DNA of 64,000 nt from Pseudoalteromonas xiamenensis (GTDB lineage Bacteria > Pseudomonadota > Gammaproteobacteria > Enterobacterales > Alteromonadaceae). Positions 28,301 to 37,100 of this stretch are shown here, one piece after another. Under the pieces are notes generated by a model. The model was not told the DNA's origin and made no database searches. It saw nothing but the letters and a program-made list of their open reading frames with translations. Numbering within the stretch: the first letter of the stretch is position 1; the number at the start of each line of letters is the position of its first letter. The DNA lies in assembly GCF_030994125.1 (NCBI RefSeq), contig NZ_CP099918.1, forward strand, positions 496,001 to 560,000. Direction: 5' to 3'. A program made the position numbers and the translations under genes.

Positions 28301-31300
28301 CGTGCCAAGCGGGAACACCGCTGGTGCGTCATGAGTCACCACAAGTACACCATCAACCGCATCGTTCGCAGTGGCTCCTGCAAGGAAAGCCGCAATCGCG
28401 CTCTCCGTCACAGCCGTACCCGATGCATCCGTTGCCGCTACGTCAATATTGGCTGGCGCTGTGACCACCGGTGCTGCCGCATCCTGTACAGTGACACTGC
28501 GCGTCACAGTTGTAGTATTACCCGCAATATCCGATACACGATACGTCAGGGTATAAGCGCCTAATTTACTCGTGTCTACGCTGCCGCTGACCACCACTTT
28601 CGCGGTGACATCGCCGTCCACGTTATCTAGCGCATTGAAACCTGGCTCGACAAACGCGTCGCCAAGACCCACTCGCACAACCGCTCCACCTGTTAAGGTC
28701 AGCACCGGTTTGTCTTTATCCGACACCGTCACCGTGGCTTGGGCCGTACCAGTATTTCCACTCTTATCGAGTGCCGAGAACACAACCGTCGTCACACCCA
28801 GTGGGAATACCTGTGGTGCGTTATGGGTGACCAACACCGCGCCGTCAACCGCATCAAGGGCACTTGCACCCGTTAAGAAGGCTGCAATCGTTGCATCCGT
28901 GTCTGCCGTACCTTCTGCATCCGTCGCCGCCACCTCAATATTGGCCGGTGCCGTGACCACAGGCGCCGCCGCATCTTGTACCGTCACACTGCGTGTCGCC
29001 GACGTCTTATTACCTGCCGCATCACTGACCGTGTAGCTTAGGGTGTAAACCCCTTTGGTATTGGTATCCACCGTGCCGGTACGAACCACATTCGCGGTGA
29101 TATCACCATCCACGTTATCCTGTGCCGTATAGCCCGGCTCCACAAACGCGTCGCCCACGCTCAGTACCAACGTATTGCCGCTACTCAGTAACAATTCAGG
29201 TTTGCTTTGATCTGCAACCGTCACGCTCGCTCGCGCCGTGCCTGTGTTGCCCGCACCATCGATAACACTGAAGTTAACCTGCGTGGTGCCAAGTGGGAAC
29301 ACCGCTGGCGCATCATGGCTTATCTGCGCCGTTAGATTACCGTCTACTGCATCCAGTGCCGTCGCACCAGCCAAGAAGGTTGCAATCGTTGCGTCATTGG
29401 CTGCCGTGCCTTTAGCATCCGTTGCGGCCACCACCAAATCACTGGGTGGCGTCACCACCGGTGCACTGGCATCCTGAATTGACACACTGCGCGTCGCTGT
29501 CGCGGTATTGCCCGCCGCGTCACTCACTGTATACGTCAAGGTGTACACGCCCACCGTCGCACTATCCACCGTACCACTGACAACCACTTTAGCGCTGATG
29601 TCACCATCGACATTATCCAATGCACTGGCACCGAGTTCACTGTATACATCACCAACTGGGAGCGTGATTGCGTTGCTGCCGTTTAAGCTCAGCACCGGCT
29701 TGGTTTGGTCAACAACGGTCAACACCGCCGTTTGACTTGCACGGTTACCGCTTGCATCCACCGCCTCAAAAGTGATGGTGTTAGCACCGAGTGGCAACAC
29801 CGCTGGCGCGTTATGGGTTACCACAAGCGACCCATCTACCGCATCGTTGGCCGTAGCGCTGGCTAGGAAAGCCGCAATCGCGCTGTTCGTCACAGCCGTG
29901 CCCGACGCATCTGTCGCCGCCACTGTCATTGCCGCAGGGACCGTGATTACTGGCGCCGTTACATCCACTACCGACACGCTGCGTGTCGCCGTCGCCGTAT
30001 TACCCGCAGCATCCGATACACTGTAGGTCAGCGTGTAGGTACCTACCTTACCTGTATTCACATTACCGCTGACAACCACCTTGGCGGTAATGTCACCATC
30101 AGCGTTATCAAGCGCCGTATAGCCCAGCTCGACGTATTGAGTACCAAAACTCAATGTCAGCTCGTTCGACCCTTGAAGGGTTAAGATAGGTAGGATGTTA
30201 TCTTTTACATTAATGTTGAACGCGGTCAGGTTAGTGGTGACCGTGCCATCGCTCACACCTATTTGAATATTTGTAAAGCTGCCAGCGTCAGCATCACCCG
30301 GCGTGCCCGAGAGCGTGCCCGTCGCCGTATCAAAGCTTGCCCAAGAAGGTTTGTTCTGAATGCTAAACGTTAATTTGTCACCATCAATATCATTGGCCGT
30401 CGGAGTAAAGCTGTAGGCAGCCCCCTGGTTAATGGTTGTAGCAGGTGTTCCTGAAATCGTCGGCGCATCGTTGACGTTGATAACTGTCAACCCAAAGGCC
30501 GCTAAATCTACCGTAACAGTACCGTCGTTAACGGAAATTAGGATATTGCTATATGAGCCTACATTCGCGTTGCCCGGGATACCAGAAAGCTTGCCTGTAG
30601 CAGAGTCGAAGCTTGCCCAAGCCGGTTTATTCTGAATGCTAAACGTCAGGGTGTCACCGTCAATATCGCTCGCCGACGGCGTAAAACTGTATGCAACCCC
30701 TTGATCAACTGACGTTGCAGGCGATCCTGAAATCGTCGGCGCATCATTAACATTCACCACTGTAAGTGGGAAAGGTTCCAAATATGCGGTCACTTTGCCG
30801 TCGCTAACCGAAATGGCCACATCGTTGTACACGCCCACATCCGCGTTGCTCGGCGTGCCTGAAAGCGTGCCTGTTGAGGTATCGAAGCTTGCCCAGCTTG
30901 GCTTGTTCAAAATACTGAAAGTCAACGTATCGCCATCAATATCGTTCGCCGTTGGCGTAAAGCTGTAAGCAGCATCCTGTAACACGGAAATCGTAGCTTG
31001 ACCTGAAATTGTAGGTGCGTCGTTCACGTTGACCACACTCACGCTAAATGCAGGCATATTAACGGTGTACTTGCCATCACTTATCGAAATCAAGATATTG
31101 CTGTAGCTACCAACGTCTGCGTTGCTCGGAGTACCGGACAAGGTTCCTGTGGAAGCGTCAAAACTGGCCCAGCTTGGCTTGTTCTGAATACTGTAAGTCA
31201 GCGTATCGCCATTAGCATCGGCTCCCGATGGCTGAAAGCTGTAAGCAGCATCTTGGTTCACGCTGGTTGCAGGCAATCCGTTGATCGTCGGGGCTTGGTT

Positions 31301-33853
31301 TTCTGTTAGGTGCACTAAGAGGCCCCTGTCGTTGGCGGTCATATAGTAGCCAGCAGCAACCAAGTCACCATTCGGTTTGAGGGCAATGGATTCAAAATCG
31401 ACCCCCGAGCCGAAATCAAACACACGCGCACCTCCCGTCGCAAAGCTTTCGTCTGCCGTACCGTCAGCATTGAGTCGCTGCACGTACGAGAAATCGTAGT
31501 TATCCGTACTCACCCAACCGCCAAACAAAAAGCGTCCTAAACTGTCTTTGATCATATCCATGACATAGAGAGATTGGCCTGCACCAAATTTAAGCGGATT
31601 GCCCGCATTAAAAGTGGTATCAACCGCACCATTCGCATCGAGACGCACTAAATAATTAAGCGAACCGGTATTGTTGCTTCCCCCACTCACCGCCAACCAC
31701 ACGGTGTCACCTTCGAGCACAGCGGCTTCATGGCTGTTGGAGCCGTTTTTATACTCATTAGGTAAGGTGTAAACAGTTGTGCCGTTGGTACCATAGCTGG
31801 AGTCCAATGTACCATCGGCATTGACCCGCATCACCATGGACGGTCTGTTACCAGACACATATTGAGTACCAGCGACTAAAATACGACCCTGACTGTCTTC
31901 GCCAACAAACTTAGCGTGATCGTTGACGCCCACGCCTGTAGCGGCGAACAAACCACCATTGCCAAAGTTGGTGTCTGGGCTGCCATCCGCGTTAAGACGC
32001 ATCAGCTTATACTGATCGCCGAGTACCAACATGCTACCATCCGCGTGCACCAGTAACCCTGCTGGTTTCAAACCGCTGACGGTCAACAGGCCACTAGTAC
32101 CAAAACTCACGTCCGGTTGGCCACTCGCATTCAATTTACTAAGGAAAAACTGCCCGTTGTTCCATTCGGAAAGACCAAGCAACCAGATATTGCCAGCCGT
32201 ATCAAATTTTAGGTCTATTGGCGTATCGTTGTTGCCAACATTCAGCTGATAACTACCGTTGCTACCAAAACTGGTATCCAGACTACCATCAACGTTATAG
32301 CGACGGAGGACAAGATCAACACCTGTAGTATTACTGCTATCCTGACCATAACCTGCCACCAAGGTGCGACCTTCGGCATCAACCCGAACAAAAGAATAGT
32401 ATTCGCTGTTGTCAAACGGCACAGACAGCGTATCGGCACCTGCAATGACAACACCGTCTTTGGCAAATGGACTAGTAGCGCGGCCGTTGGCGTCAACCTT
32501 ACTCCAACCGAGGTCATTACCCTCATTGCCCGATTGATGGGAGAAGATATCAAGATTACCATCAGTACCCTGCTGAATAAGCACCGGAAAGTTATTTGCG
32601 TCGCCAGGCTCTAGAAAATAACTGCCAATACCATTGACACCAAAGCTGGTATCTAGCGCGCCGGCATCATTTAAACCCACTACCGCGATATGAGATGAGC
32701 TGTTGCCTGTAAAGACTTTACCACCGAGCAAAATTCGGCCTTGGCTGGTGACGCTGATCTGAGTTGAAGTGTTCGTTCCACTATTACCTTTGCCACCCAC
32801 ATCCAAACTAAACCAGCCATTGTTGGCAAAACTGGTATCTAAGGTGCCATCGCTGTTGTAACGGTAAAGGTTAAACACTTGTGTAGTGTCCTGATCGCTC
32901 AATTTTTCGGTGGTCGTCACCAAAATCTTACCGTTACCATCGACAACTAAGTCATAAGCTTGGTTGGTTTGAGTTGTTGAACGGCTTACTTTCACCATAC
33001 CATCGGTGCCGAAATTGGCGTCGTAGCTGCCATCTTCGTTAAAACGGAATAGGCTAGACTTGAAAGCGATGTGGCCAGCAGCAAGTAGAGCGCCATCGGC
33101 AGCAAATGCTAAAGCATGAATGCGATCATCGCTATCTGCACCTAAAAGCTGATAGCCGCTGCTGTTGAAACTGGTGTCGATGTTGCCGTTGGCATCAAAC
33201 CGCGCAACAAACGCATCTCGCCCTGATTGAGTGACCCAACCGCCCAGATTAATACGCCCCTGAGCATCAGCAAGGATGCTGCTCGCTTCAGGCGCCTGAC
33301 CGTTAATGGCGAAAATTGCTTCACCACCTACACCAAAACTGCTGTCTAAGGTGCCGTTTTCGAGCAAACGATAAAGGCGCATTTCCTTGTTACTACTGGT
33401 GCCTGCCACCAGAATACGGCCTTGCTTATCAGTGGTGATGACCAAACCAAACAAGCGATAATTGGCATCGCTGATTTGCACTTTGCCGCCATTACCAAAA
33501 CTGGTATCTACGCTATTGTCACTCAAGCGGCGCGCGATATAGATGACGTCGTTTTGTTCTACACCCGGAGAGTTGCTCCCAACCATCAGCACTCGGCCTG
33601 TTGAATCAACAGCAACACGGTCCGAAACATCTGAACCACTGTCGAAATATCCGCTCCCTTGGTTAATCGGCACTATTTTAAAAGACGATTCACCGATGGT
33701 GCTGTCGAGTTGAATTGCAGCCATTGCTGCAGGACTTGCCAAAGCACTGAGCACCCCAGCTGCGACCAAACTGCGTATTGGGTGTTTTTTCTGTCTGTCC
33801 TTACTACCAACATCAGCAAAGCGATTGGCTGCGTCCGAGTATAAATTTTTCAT
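25322..33853 (-). CDS. Giant GlyGly-CTERM surface protein A with delta-60, putative-Ig, HYR and DUF5011 repeats
   Basis: A 2843-aa protein counted from the ATG at 33853, which has GGAG six bases before it (a longer frame begins at 33871). A long signal peptide ends ASPAAMA. Residues about 45-850 are delta-60-type repeats (units like ILVAGTSSN, GTLDSSFG) that probably form propellers. About 851-1218 are four putative-Ig (He_PIG-like) domains (APTISG, SWASFDTSTGTLSGTP). About 1219-2060 alternate DUF5011 (VEPGFNALDNVDGDVT) and HYR (APAVFPLGTTTVTFSA) domains. After further Ig-like parts comes a region with YRKFSPARGWFEF and DGGEYDNDG resembling a choice-of-anchor domain (about 2470-2610), then two PKD-like K319-type domains. 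The C-terminus is a GlyGly-CTERM tail: GGS, a hydrophobic segment, then RRTKR. That tail predicts type II secretion and rhombosortase processing. Function is probably adhesion or matrix formation. Confidence 0.9.
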   Translation of the reverse strand: MKNLYSDAANRFADVGSKDRQKKHPIRSLVAAGVLSALASPAAMAAIQLDSTIGESSFKIVPINQGSGYFDSGSDVSDRVAVDSTGRVLMVGSNSPGVEQNDVIYIARRLSDNSVDTSFGNGGKVQISDANYRLFGLVITTDKQGRILVAGTSSNKEMRLYRLLENGTLDSSFGVGGEAIFAINGQAPEASSILADAQGRINLGGWVTQSGRDAFVARFDANGNIDTSFNSSGYQLLGADSDDRIHALAFAADGALLAAGHIAFKSSLFRFNEDGSYDANFGTDGMVKVSRSTTQTNQAYDLVVDGNGKILVTTTEKLSDQDTTQVFNLYRYNSDGTLDTSFANNGWFSLDVGGKGNSGTNTSTQISVTSQGRILLGGKVFTGNSSSHIAVVGLNDAGALDTSFGVNGIGSYFLEPGDANNFPVLIQQGTDGNLDIFSHQSGNEGNDLGWSKVDANGRATSPFAKDGVVIAGADTLSVPFDNSEYYSFVRVDAEGRTLVAGYGQDSSNTTGVDLVLRRYNVDGSLDTSFGSNGSYQLNVGNNDTPIDLKFDTAGNIWLLGLSEWNNGQFFLSKLNASGQPDVSFGTSGLLTVSGLKPAGLLVHADGSMLVLGDQYKLMRLNADGSPDTNFGNGGLFAATGVGVNDHAKFVGEDSQGRILVAGTQYVSGNRPSMVMRVNADGTLDSSYGTNGTTVYTLPNEYKNGSNSHEAAVLEGDTVWLAVSGGSNNTGSLNYLVRLDANGAVDTTFNAGNPLKFGAGQSLYVMDMIKDSLGRFLFGGWVSTDNYDFSYVQRLNADGTADESFATGGARVFDFGSGVDFESIALKPNGDLVAAGYYMTANDRGLLVHLTENQAPTINGLPATSVNQDAAYSFQPSGADANGDTLTYSIQNKPSWASFDASTGTLSGTPSNADVGSYSNILISISDGKYTVNMPAFSVSVVNVNDAPTISGQATISVLQDAAYSFTPTANDIDGDTLTFSILNKPSWASFDTSTGTLSGTPSNADVGVYNDVAISVSDGKVTAYLEPFPLTVVNVNDAPTISGSPATSVDQGVAYSFTPSASDIDGDTLTFSIQNKPAWASFDSATGKLSGIPGNANVGSYSNILISVNDGTVTVDLAAFGLTVINVNDAPTISGTPATTINQGAAYSFTPTANDIDGDKLTFSIQNKPSWASFDTATGTLSGTPGDADAGSFTNIQIGVSDGTVTTNLTAFNINVKDNILPILTLQGSNELTLSFGTQYVELGYTALDNADGDITAKVVVSGNVNTGKVGTYTLTYSVSDAAGNTATATRSVSVVDVTAPVITVPAAMTVAATDASGTAVTNSAIAAFLASATANDAVDGSLVVTHNAPAVLPLGANTITFEAVDASGNRASQTAVLTVVDQTKPVLSLNGSNAITLPVGDVYSELGASALDNVDGDISAKVVVSGTVDSATVGVYTLTYTVSDAAGNTATATRSVSIQDASAPVVTPPSDLVVAATDAKGTAANDATIATFLAGATALDAVDGNLTAQISHDAPAVFPLGTTQVNFSVIDGAGNTGTARASVTVADQSKPELLLSSGNTLVLSVGDAFVEPGYTAQDNVDGDITANVVRTGTVDTNTKGVYTLSYTVSDAAGNKTSATRSVTVQDAAAPVVTAPANIEVAATDAEGTADTDATIAAFLTGASALDAVDGAVLVTHNAPQVFPLGVTTVVFSALDKSGNTGTAQATVTVSDKDKPVLTLTGGAVVRVGLGDAFVEPGFNALDNVDGDVTAKVVVSGSVDTSKLGAYTLTYRVSDIAGNTTTVTRSVTVQDAAAPVVTAPANIDVAATDASGTAVTESAIAAFLAGATANDAVDGVLVVTHDAPAVFPLGTTTVTFSATDTAGNVATASATVTVVDRSAPVITLTNGTSQELPLGERFVEPGFNAVDNVDGDVTANVTVTGTVNSSTVGVYTVNYSVRDAAGNQGTASRTVTVVDNTPPDTTAPVVNAPVGVTVVAQTSSGLPASDVAISAFLAAATAVDAVDGALTVSHDAPAVFPIGATTVTFTARDNAGNTGTATSTVTVTLAVDSEAPVFGGALAAVEVEATAALTPVSLATPVVTDNSGKFELVADNKGPYPLGETVVTWTAVDAAGNSASATQLVRVIDTTAPVIVGAVDLNLQARGVLTDIRNDLSLSATDLVDGNVTVVIEGGSQLRAGTHAVVVSATDTSGNRSEKTMTVNILPQVSVGIDQIAESGSTASIAVQLSGAAPSYPVTVNYAVTIKGATTAESVKIESGTQATITVAVPATLTTGDVIGVSLTGADVAALGGDTAANINVVTGNKAPTLTLNVAQGGKSVSQIDPAGGAVTVNASVSDVNTNDSHSISYSSTVLGSLGTGTSVTLDPTSMAAGLYRIDVTATETNTTPALGTTASVSFRVLEAAPVLSDTTDSDGDGIVDAVEGFGDSDGDGIPDYLDADADTARLPLSSNGDTLQVPAGLTMRLGDTVQQQGATSSDAGLTPDELVTLLGESARDNGHQGVGYLVDFQVTGLQAGGSLPVVMPLPAGQSIPSGATYRKFSPARGWFEFIDDGANQLLSAPRDADGNCPAAGNSAYRRGLNAGDTCMQLVIVDGGEYDNDGQVNGAVADPGMMAVQRANNAPDVSVVSTNITANEQTQVVLDASNSTDADGDSLIYVWQQTSGTPVQLEQANMAVASFMAPDITTNAQLTFSVTVSDGIAESAKDVTVDLLLVNQLPSVSVTSNVSVESGKTVSLAASATDADGHALTYQWRQLDGVAVTLSNASGDTVIVSAPMVNADEQVRLAVSVSDGFDTVTQEVTLTVKATSTSVVTPDPEPQPTDKRSGGSLGMWLFGLFGLLGFRRTKR
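26079..29716 (-). repeat. 3.64-kb block identical to 34860-38497 (copy in gene A)
   Basis: This block matches the second giant gene at a constant offset of 8781 bp with no mismatch that I could find by line-by-line comparison. The first flanking mismatches are at 26078 (A versus G) and 29717 (G versus A). Outside these points the genes stay homologous but diverge. It encodes about 1212 residues covering HYR/DUF5011 repeats through the choice-of-anchor-like region. Direct orientation means that recombination could delete or exchange the DNA between the copies. Confidence 0.9.
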
Positions 33854-33948
33854 TACGACTCCATAAATCAAAAAGTACGGTTAATTCGATTCTGATTGCC
33901 TTTACCCCGGTGAATCGTTCGAGGAATATCATGGCTCTGAATACAAAA

Positions 33949-33977
33949 ACGGATTGCCCCGGCAAAACCCGCCAAAA
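33949..33977 (-). promoter_or_regulatory. Shared leader element upstream of giant gene A
   Basis: Plus-strand reading ACGGAT, 9 G/C-rich bases, then AAAACCCGCCAAAA, about 110 bp before the start codon. The same sequence and spacing precede gene B at 46144-46172, while the surrounding leaders differ. It may be a protein-binding site or part of a structured 5' leader; TTGCC/GGCAA can pair within it on the transcript. It does not match a riboswitch class that I recognise. Confidence 0.5.
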
Positions 33978-34060
33978 AAAATAAATTTTTTCATCAAAGC
34001 GGCGAATTAAACCTAAGAAGGGTGCGGTGAGAACGCCGAGAGAAAAATTTCGGCCATAAA

Positions 34061-34084
34061 AAAGAGCGGCCTAAGCCGCTCTTT
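34061..34084 (-). terminator. Terminator of the second giant gene
   Basis: Stem AAAGAGCGGC / GCCGCTCTTT with a 4-nt loop, followed on the minus strand by T residues (CTCTTTTTTAT). A second short hairpin (ATTCC / GGAAT, 34089-34104) precedes it. Stem sequence and layout match the terminator of gene A, showing that the duplication once included the 3' flank. Confidence 0.85.
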
Positions 34085-34111
34085 GAGTATTCCGATTAAG
34101 GAATGTCGTAA

Positions 34112-37100
34112 TTAATTTTTGTTGCGTCGGCGTAGGCCCAACAGGCTGAGTAAGCCCAGTGCCCAAAGCGGCATCGAACCACCCGAACTCTTAGCTTCAG
34201 GTTGTGGCTGCGGTGTAACTACCGCTGGGGCTTTAACCGTCAGCACCACCTGACTGGTGACCGTATCAAAGCCGTCGCTGACGCTGACCTGCAGCGTAAC
34301 CGTCTGATCTGTCGTGACCTCAGGTGCACTCACTATCACAGTATCGCCGTTTGCGTTGTCAAGCTGTACCGCCGTGCCATCAAGCTGCGTCCACTGGTAC
34401 GTCAGGCCGTGGCCGTCCGCATCCGAGCCGCTCGCGGCTATGCGCACGCTCTTGCCAGAATCAACGCTCACACTCGCATCCACGCTCAAACTTGGCAGTT
34501 GGTTGACCAAGTTCAGAGCAACCGTCACCTCCTGAACGCTCTGGGCTATGCCGTCGCTTACCGTCACGCTAAACGTCAGCTGCTCATTCGTCTGAATGTC
34601 TGGCGCCATAAAACTTGCCACCGCACTGTCTGCGTTTTCAAGCGTGACCTCCGTGCCCGACGTCTGCTGCCAGCGATAGCTCAAGCTGTCGCCGTCCAAG
34701 TCCGTGCTGCTTGAGGCATCCAGCGTCACACGCGTTTGCTCATCCGCCGTCACGTCAGTATTTTGGACTGCTGCCACCGGCGCGTTGTTCACGCGCGCCA
34801 CCGCCAGCATACCCGGGTCGGCAACCGAGCCGTTGACCTGACCATCGTTGTCGTACTCGCCGCCGTCCACTATCACCAACTGCATACAAGTGTCGCCTGC
34901 GTTAAGGCCCCTGCGGTAAGCACTGTTGCCTGCCGCCGGACAGTTGCCGTCTGCATCTCTCGGTGCTGACAGTAACTGATTTGCGCCATCGTCGATAAAC
35001 TCAAACCAGCCGCGCGCCGGGCTGAACTTACGGTACGTCGCACCGCTCGGAATGCTCTGTCCTGCTGGCAATGGCATCACCACCGGTAAGCTACCGCCGG
35101 CTTGGAGGCCCGTTACTTGGAAGTCCACTAAGTAACCCACCCCCTGATGACCATTGTCTCGAGCACTTTCACCCAGTAATGTCACCAGTTCGTCTGGCGT
35201 TAAGCCCGCATCCGAAGAGGTTGCACCTTGTTGTTGAACCGTGTCACCTAGACGCATCGTCAGACCCGCAGGCACCTGTAGCGTATCGCCATTACTGGAC
35301 AGAGGGAGACGTGCCGTGTCTGCATCCGCATCCAGATAGTCCGGGATACCATCGCCATCGCTGTCACCGAACCCTTCAACCGCATCGACAATGCCATCGC
35401 CGTCGCTGTCTGTCGTATCCGACAACACCGGCGCCGCTTCAAGCACACGGAAGCTTACGCTCGCCGTTGTACCCAGTGCTGGCGTGGTATTGGTTTCCGT
35501 CGCCGTTACGTCGATACGATAAAGACCTGCCGCCATGCTCGTTGGGTCCAGTGTCACGCTGGTGCCCGTACCAAGACTGCCCAGTACTGTACTGCTGTAG
35601 CTGATACTGTGGCTGTCGTTGGTGTTAACGTCGCTGACCGATGCATTGACGGTCACTGCACCACCCGCTGGGTCAATCTGCGATACTGACTTACCGCCCT
35701 GTGCTACGTTCAGTGTCAAGGTTGGTGCCTTGTTGCCCGTGACCACATTGATGTTTGCTGCCGTGTCGCCGCCAAGCGCCGCCACATCCGCTCCTGTCAA
35801 GCTCACGCCTATCACATCACCCGTTGTCAGTGTCGCTGGCACCGCAACCGTAATCGTCGCTTGCGTGCCGCTTTCAATCTTCACGCTCTCCGCCGTTGTC
35901 GCACCCTTAATGGTTACCGCGTAGTTCACCGTCACAGGGTAGCTCGGCGCCGCGCCGCTCAGCTGCACCGCAATGCTCGCTGTACTGCCACTTTCCGCTA
36001 TCTGGTCAATCCCAACGCTCACCTGCGGCAGGATGTTAACCGTCATCGTCTTCTCGCTGCGGTTACCACTCGTATCCGTCGCACTTACCACCACGGCATG
36101 CGTGCCAGCGCGTAGTTGGCTACCCCCTTCAATAACCACCGTAACGTTACCGTCTACCAAGTCGGTCGCACTCAAGCTCAGGTCATTGCGGATGTCCGTC
36201 AAAACGCCACGGGCTTGGAGATTAAGGTCAACGGCCCCGACAATCACTGGTGCCGTGGTATCAATCACACGCACCAACTGTGTCGCGCTGGCGCTGTTAC
36301 CAGCCGCGTCCACCGCAGTCCATGTCACCACGGTTTCACCCAGTGGATATGGTCCTTTATTATCCGCAACCAGCTCAAACTTTCCGCTGTTATCCGTAAC
36401 GACTGGCGTCGCAAGTGAAACCGGCGTCAGCGCCGCCGTTGCTTCCACTTCCACCGCGGCAAGCGCACCACCAAACACAGGGGCTTCGCTGTCTACTGCC
36501 AACGTCACGGTCACTGTCGATGTCGCCGTGCCCGTATTGCCCGCGTTATCGCGTGCAGTAAAGGTCACCGTAGTCGCACCGATTGGGAACACCGCTGGCG
36601 CATCATGGCTCACCGTAAGCGCTCCGTCTACCGCATCTACCGCCGTTGCCGCCGCTAAGAAGGCGCTGATAGCCACATCCGATGCAGGTAAGCCGCTGCT
36701 CGTTTGTGCAACCACAGTCACACCTACTGGGGCATTAACCACTGGGGCCGTCGTGTCAGGCGGCGTGTTATCCACCACCGTCACGGTACGACTTGCAGTA
36801 CCTTGGTTACCCGCCGCATCGCGCACGGAGTAATTCACGGTATAAACGCCCACCGTCGAACTGTTAACTGTTCCTGTCACCGTCACGTTTGCCGTCACAT
36901 CACCATCCACGTTATCCACCGCATTGAAGCCTGGCTCAACGAAACGCTCGCCAAGAGGCAACTCTTGCGATGTACCATTGGTCAGGGTAATAACCGGTGC
37001 GCTGCGGTCAACAACTGTCACCGTTGCGCTGGCTGTTGCAACATTGCCTGCCGTGTCAGTCGCGCTAAAGGTCACGGTTGTCGTGCCAAGCGGGAACACC

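Noticed and set aside
26290..29735. Long plus-strand open frames antisense to the giant genes (for example 27192-28052 and 28572-29036, repeated at +8781)
   Set aside because: They are shadows of the repetitive, GC-richer HYR/DUF5011 coding sequence. They occur in phase with the domain repeat and their products are low-complexity Ala/Thr/Val/Ser strings.
33949..33977. Sigma-54 promoter read from TTGGCGGGTTTTGC
   Set aside because: The GG-to-GC spacing is 10 in leader A, where 12 is needed, so the match does not hold in both leaders.
33884..33985. Cyclic-di-GMP (GEMM) riboswitch in the giant gene leaders
   Set aside because: The conserved core of that class is not present; only a short bipartite element is shared, so I report it as an unclassified leader element.
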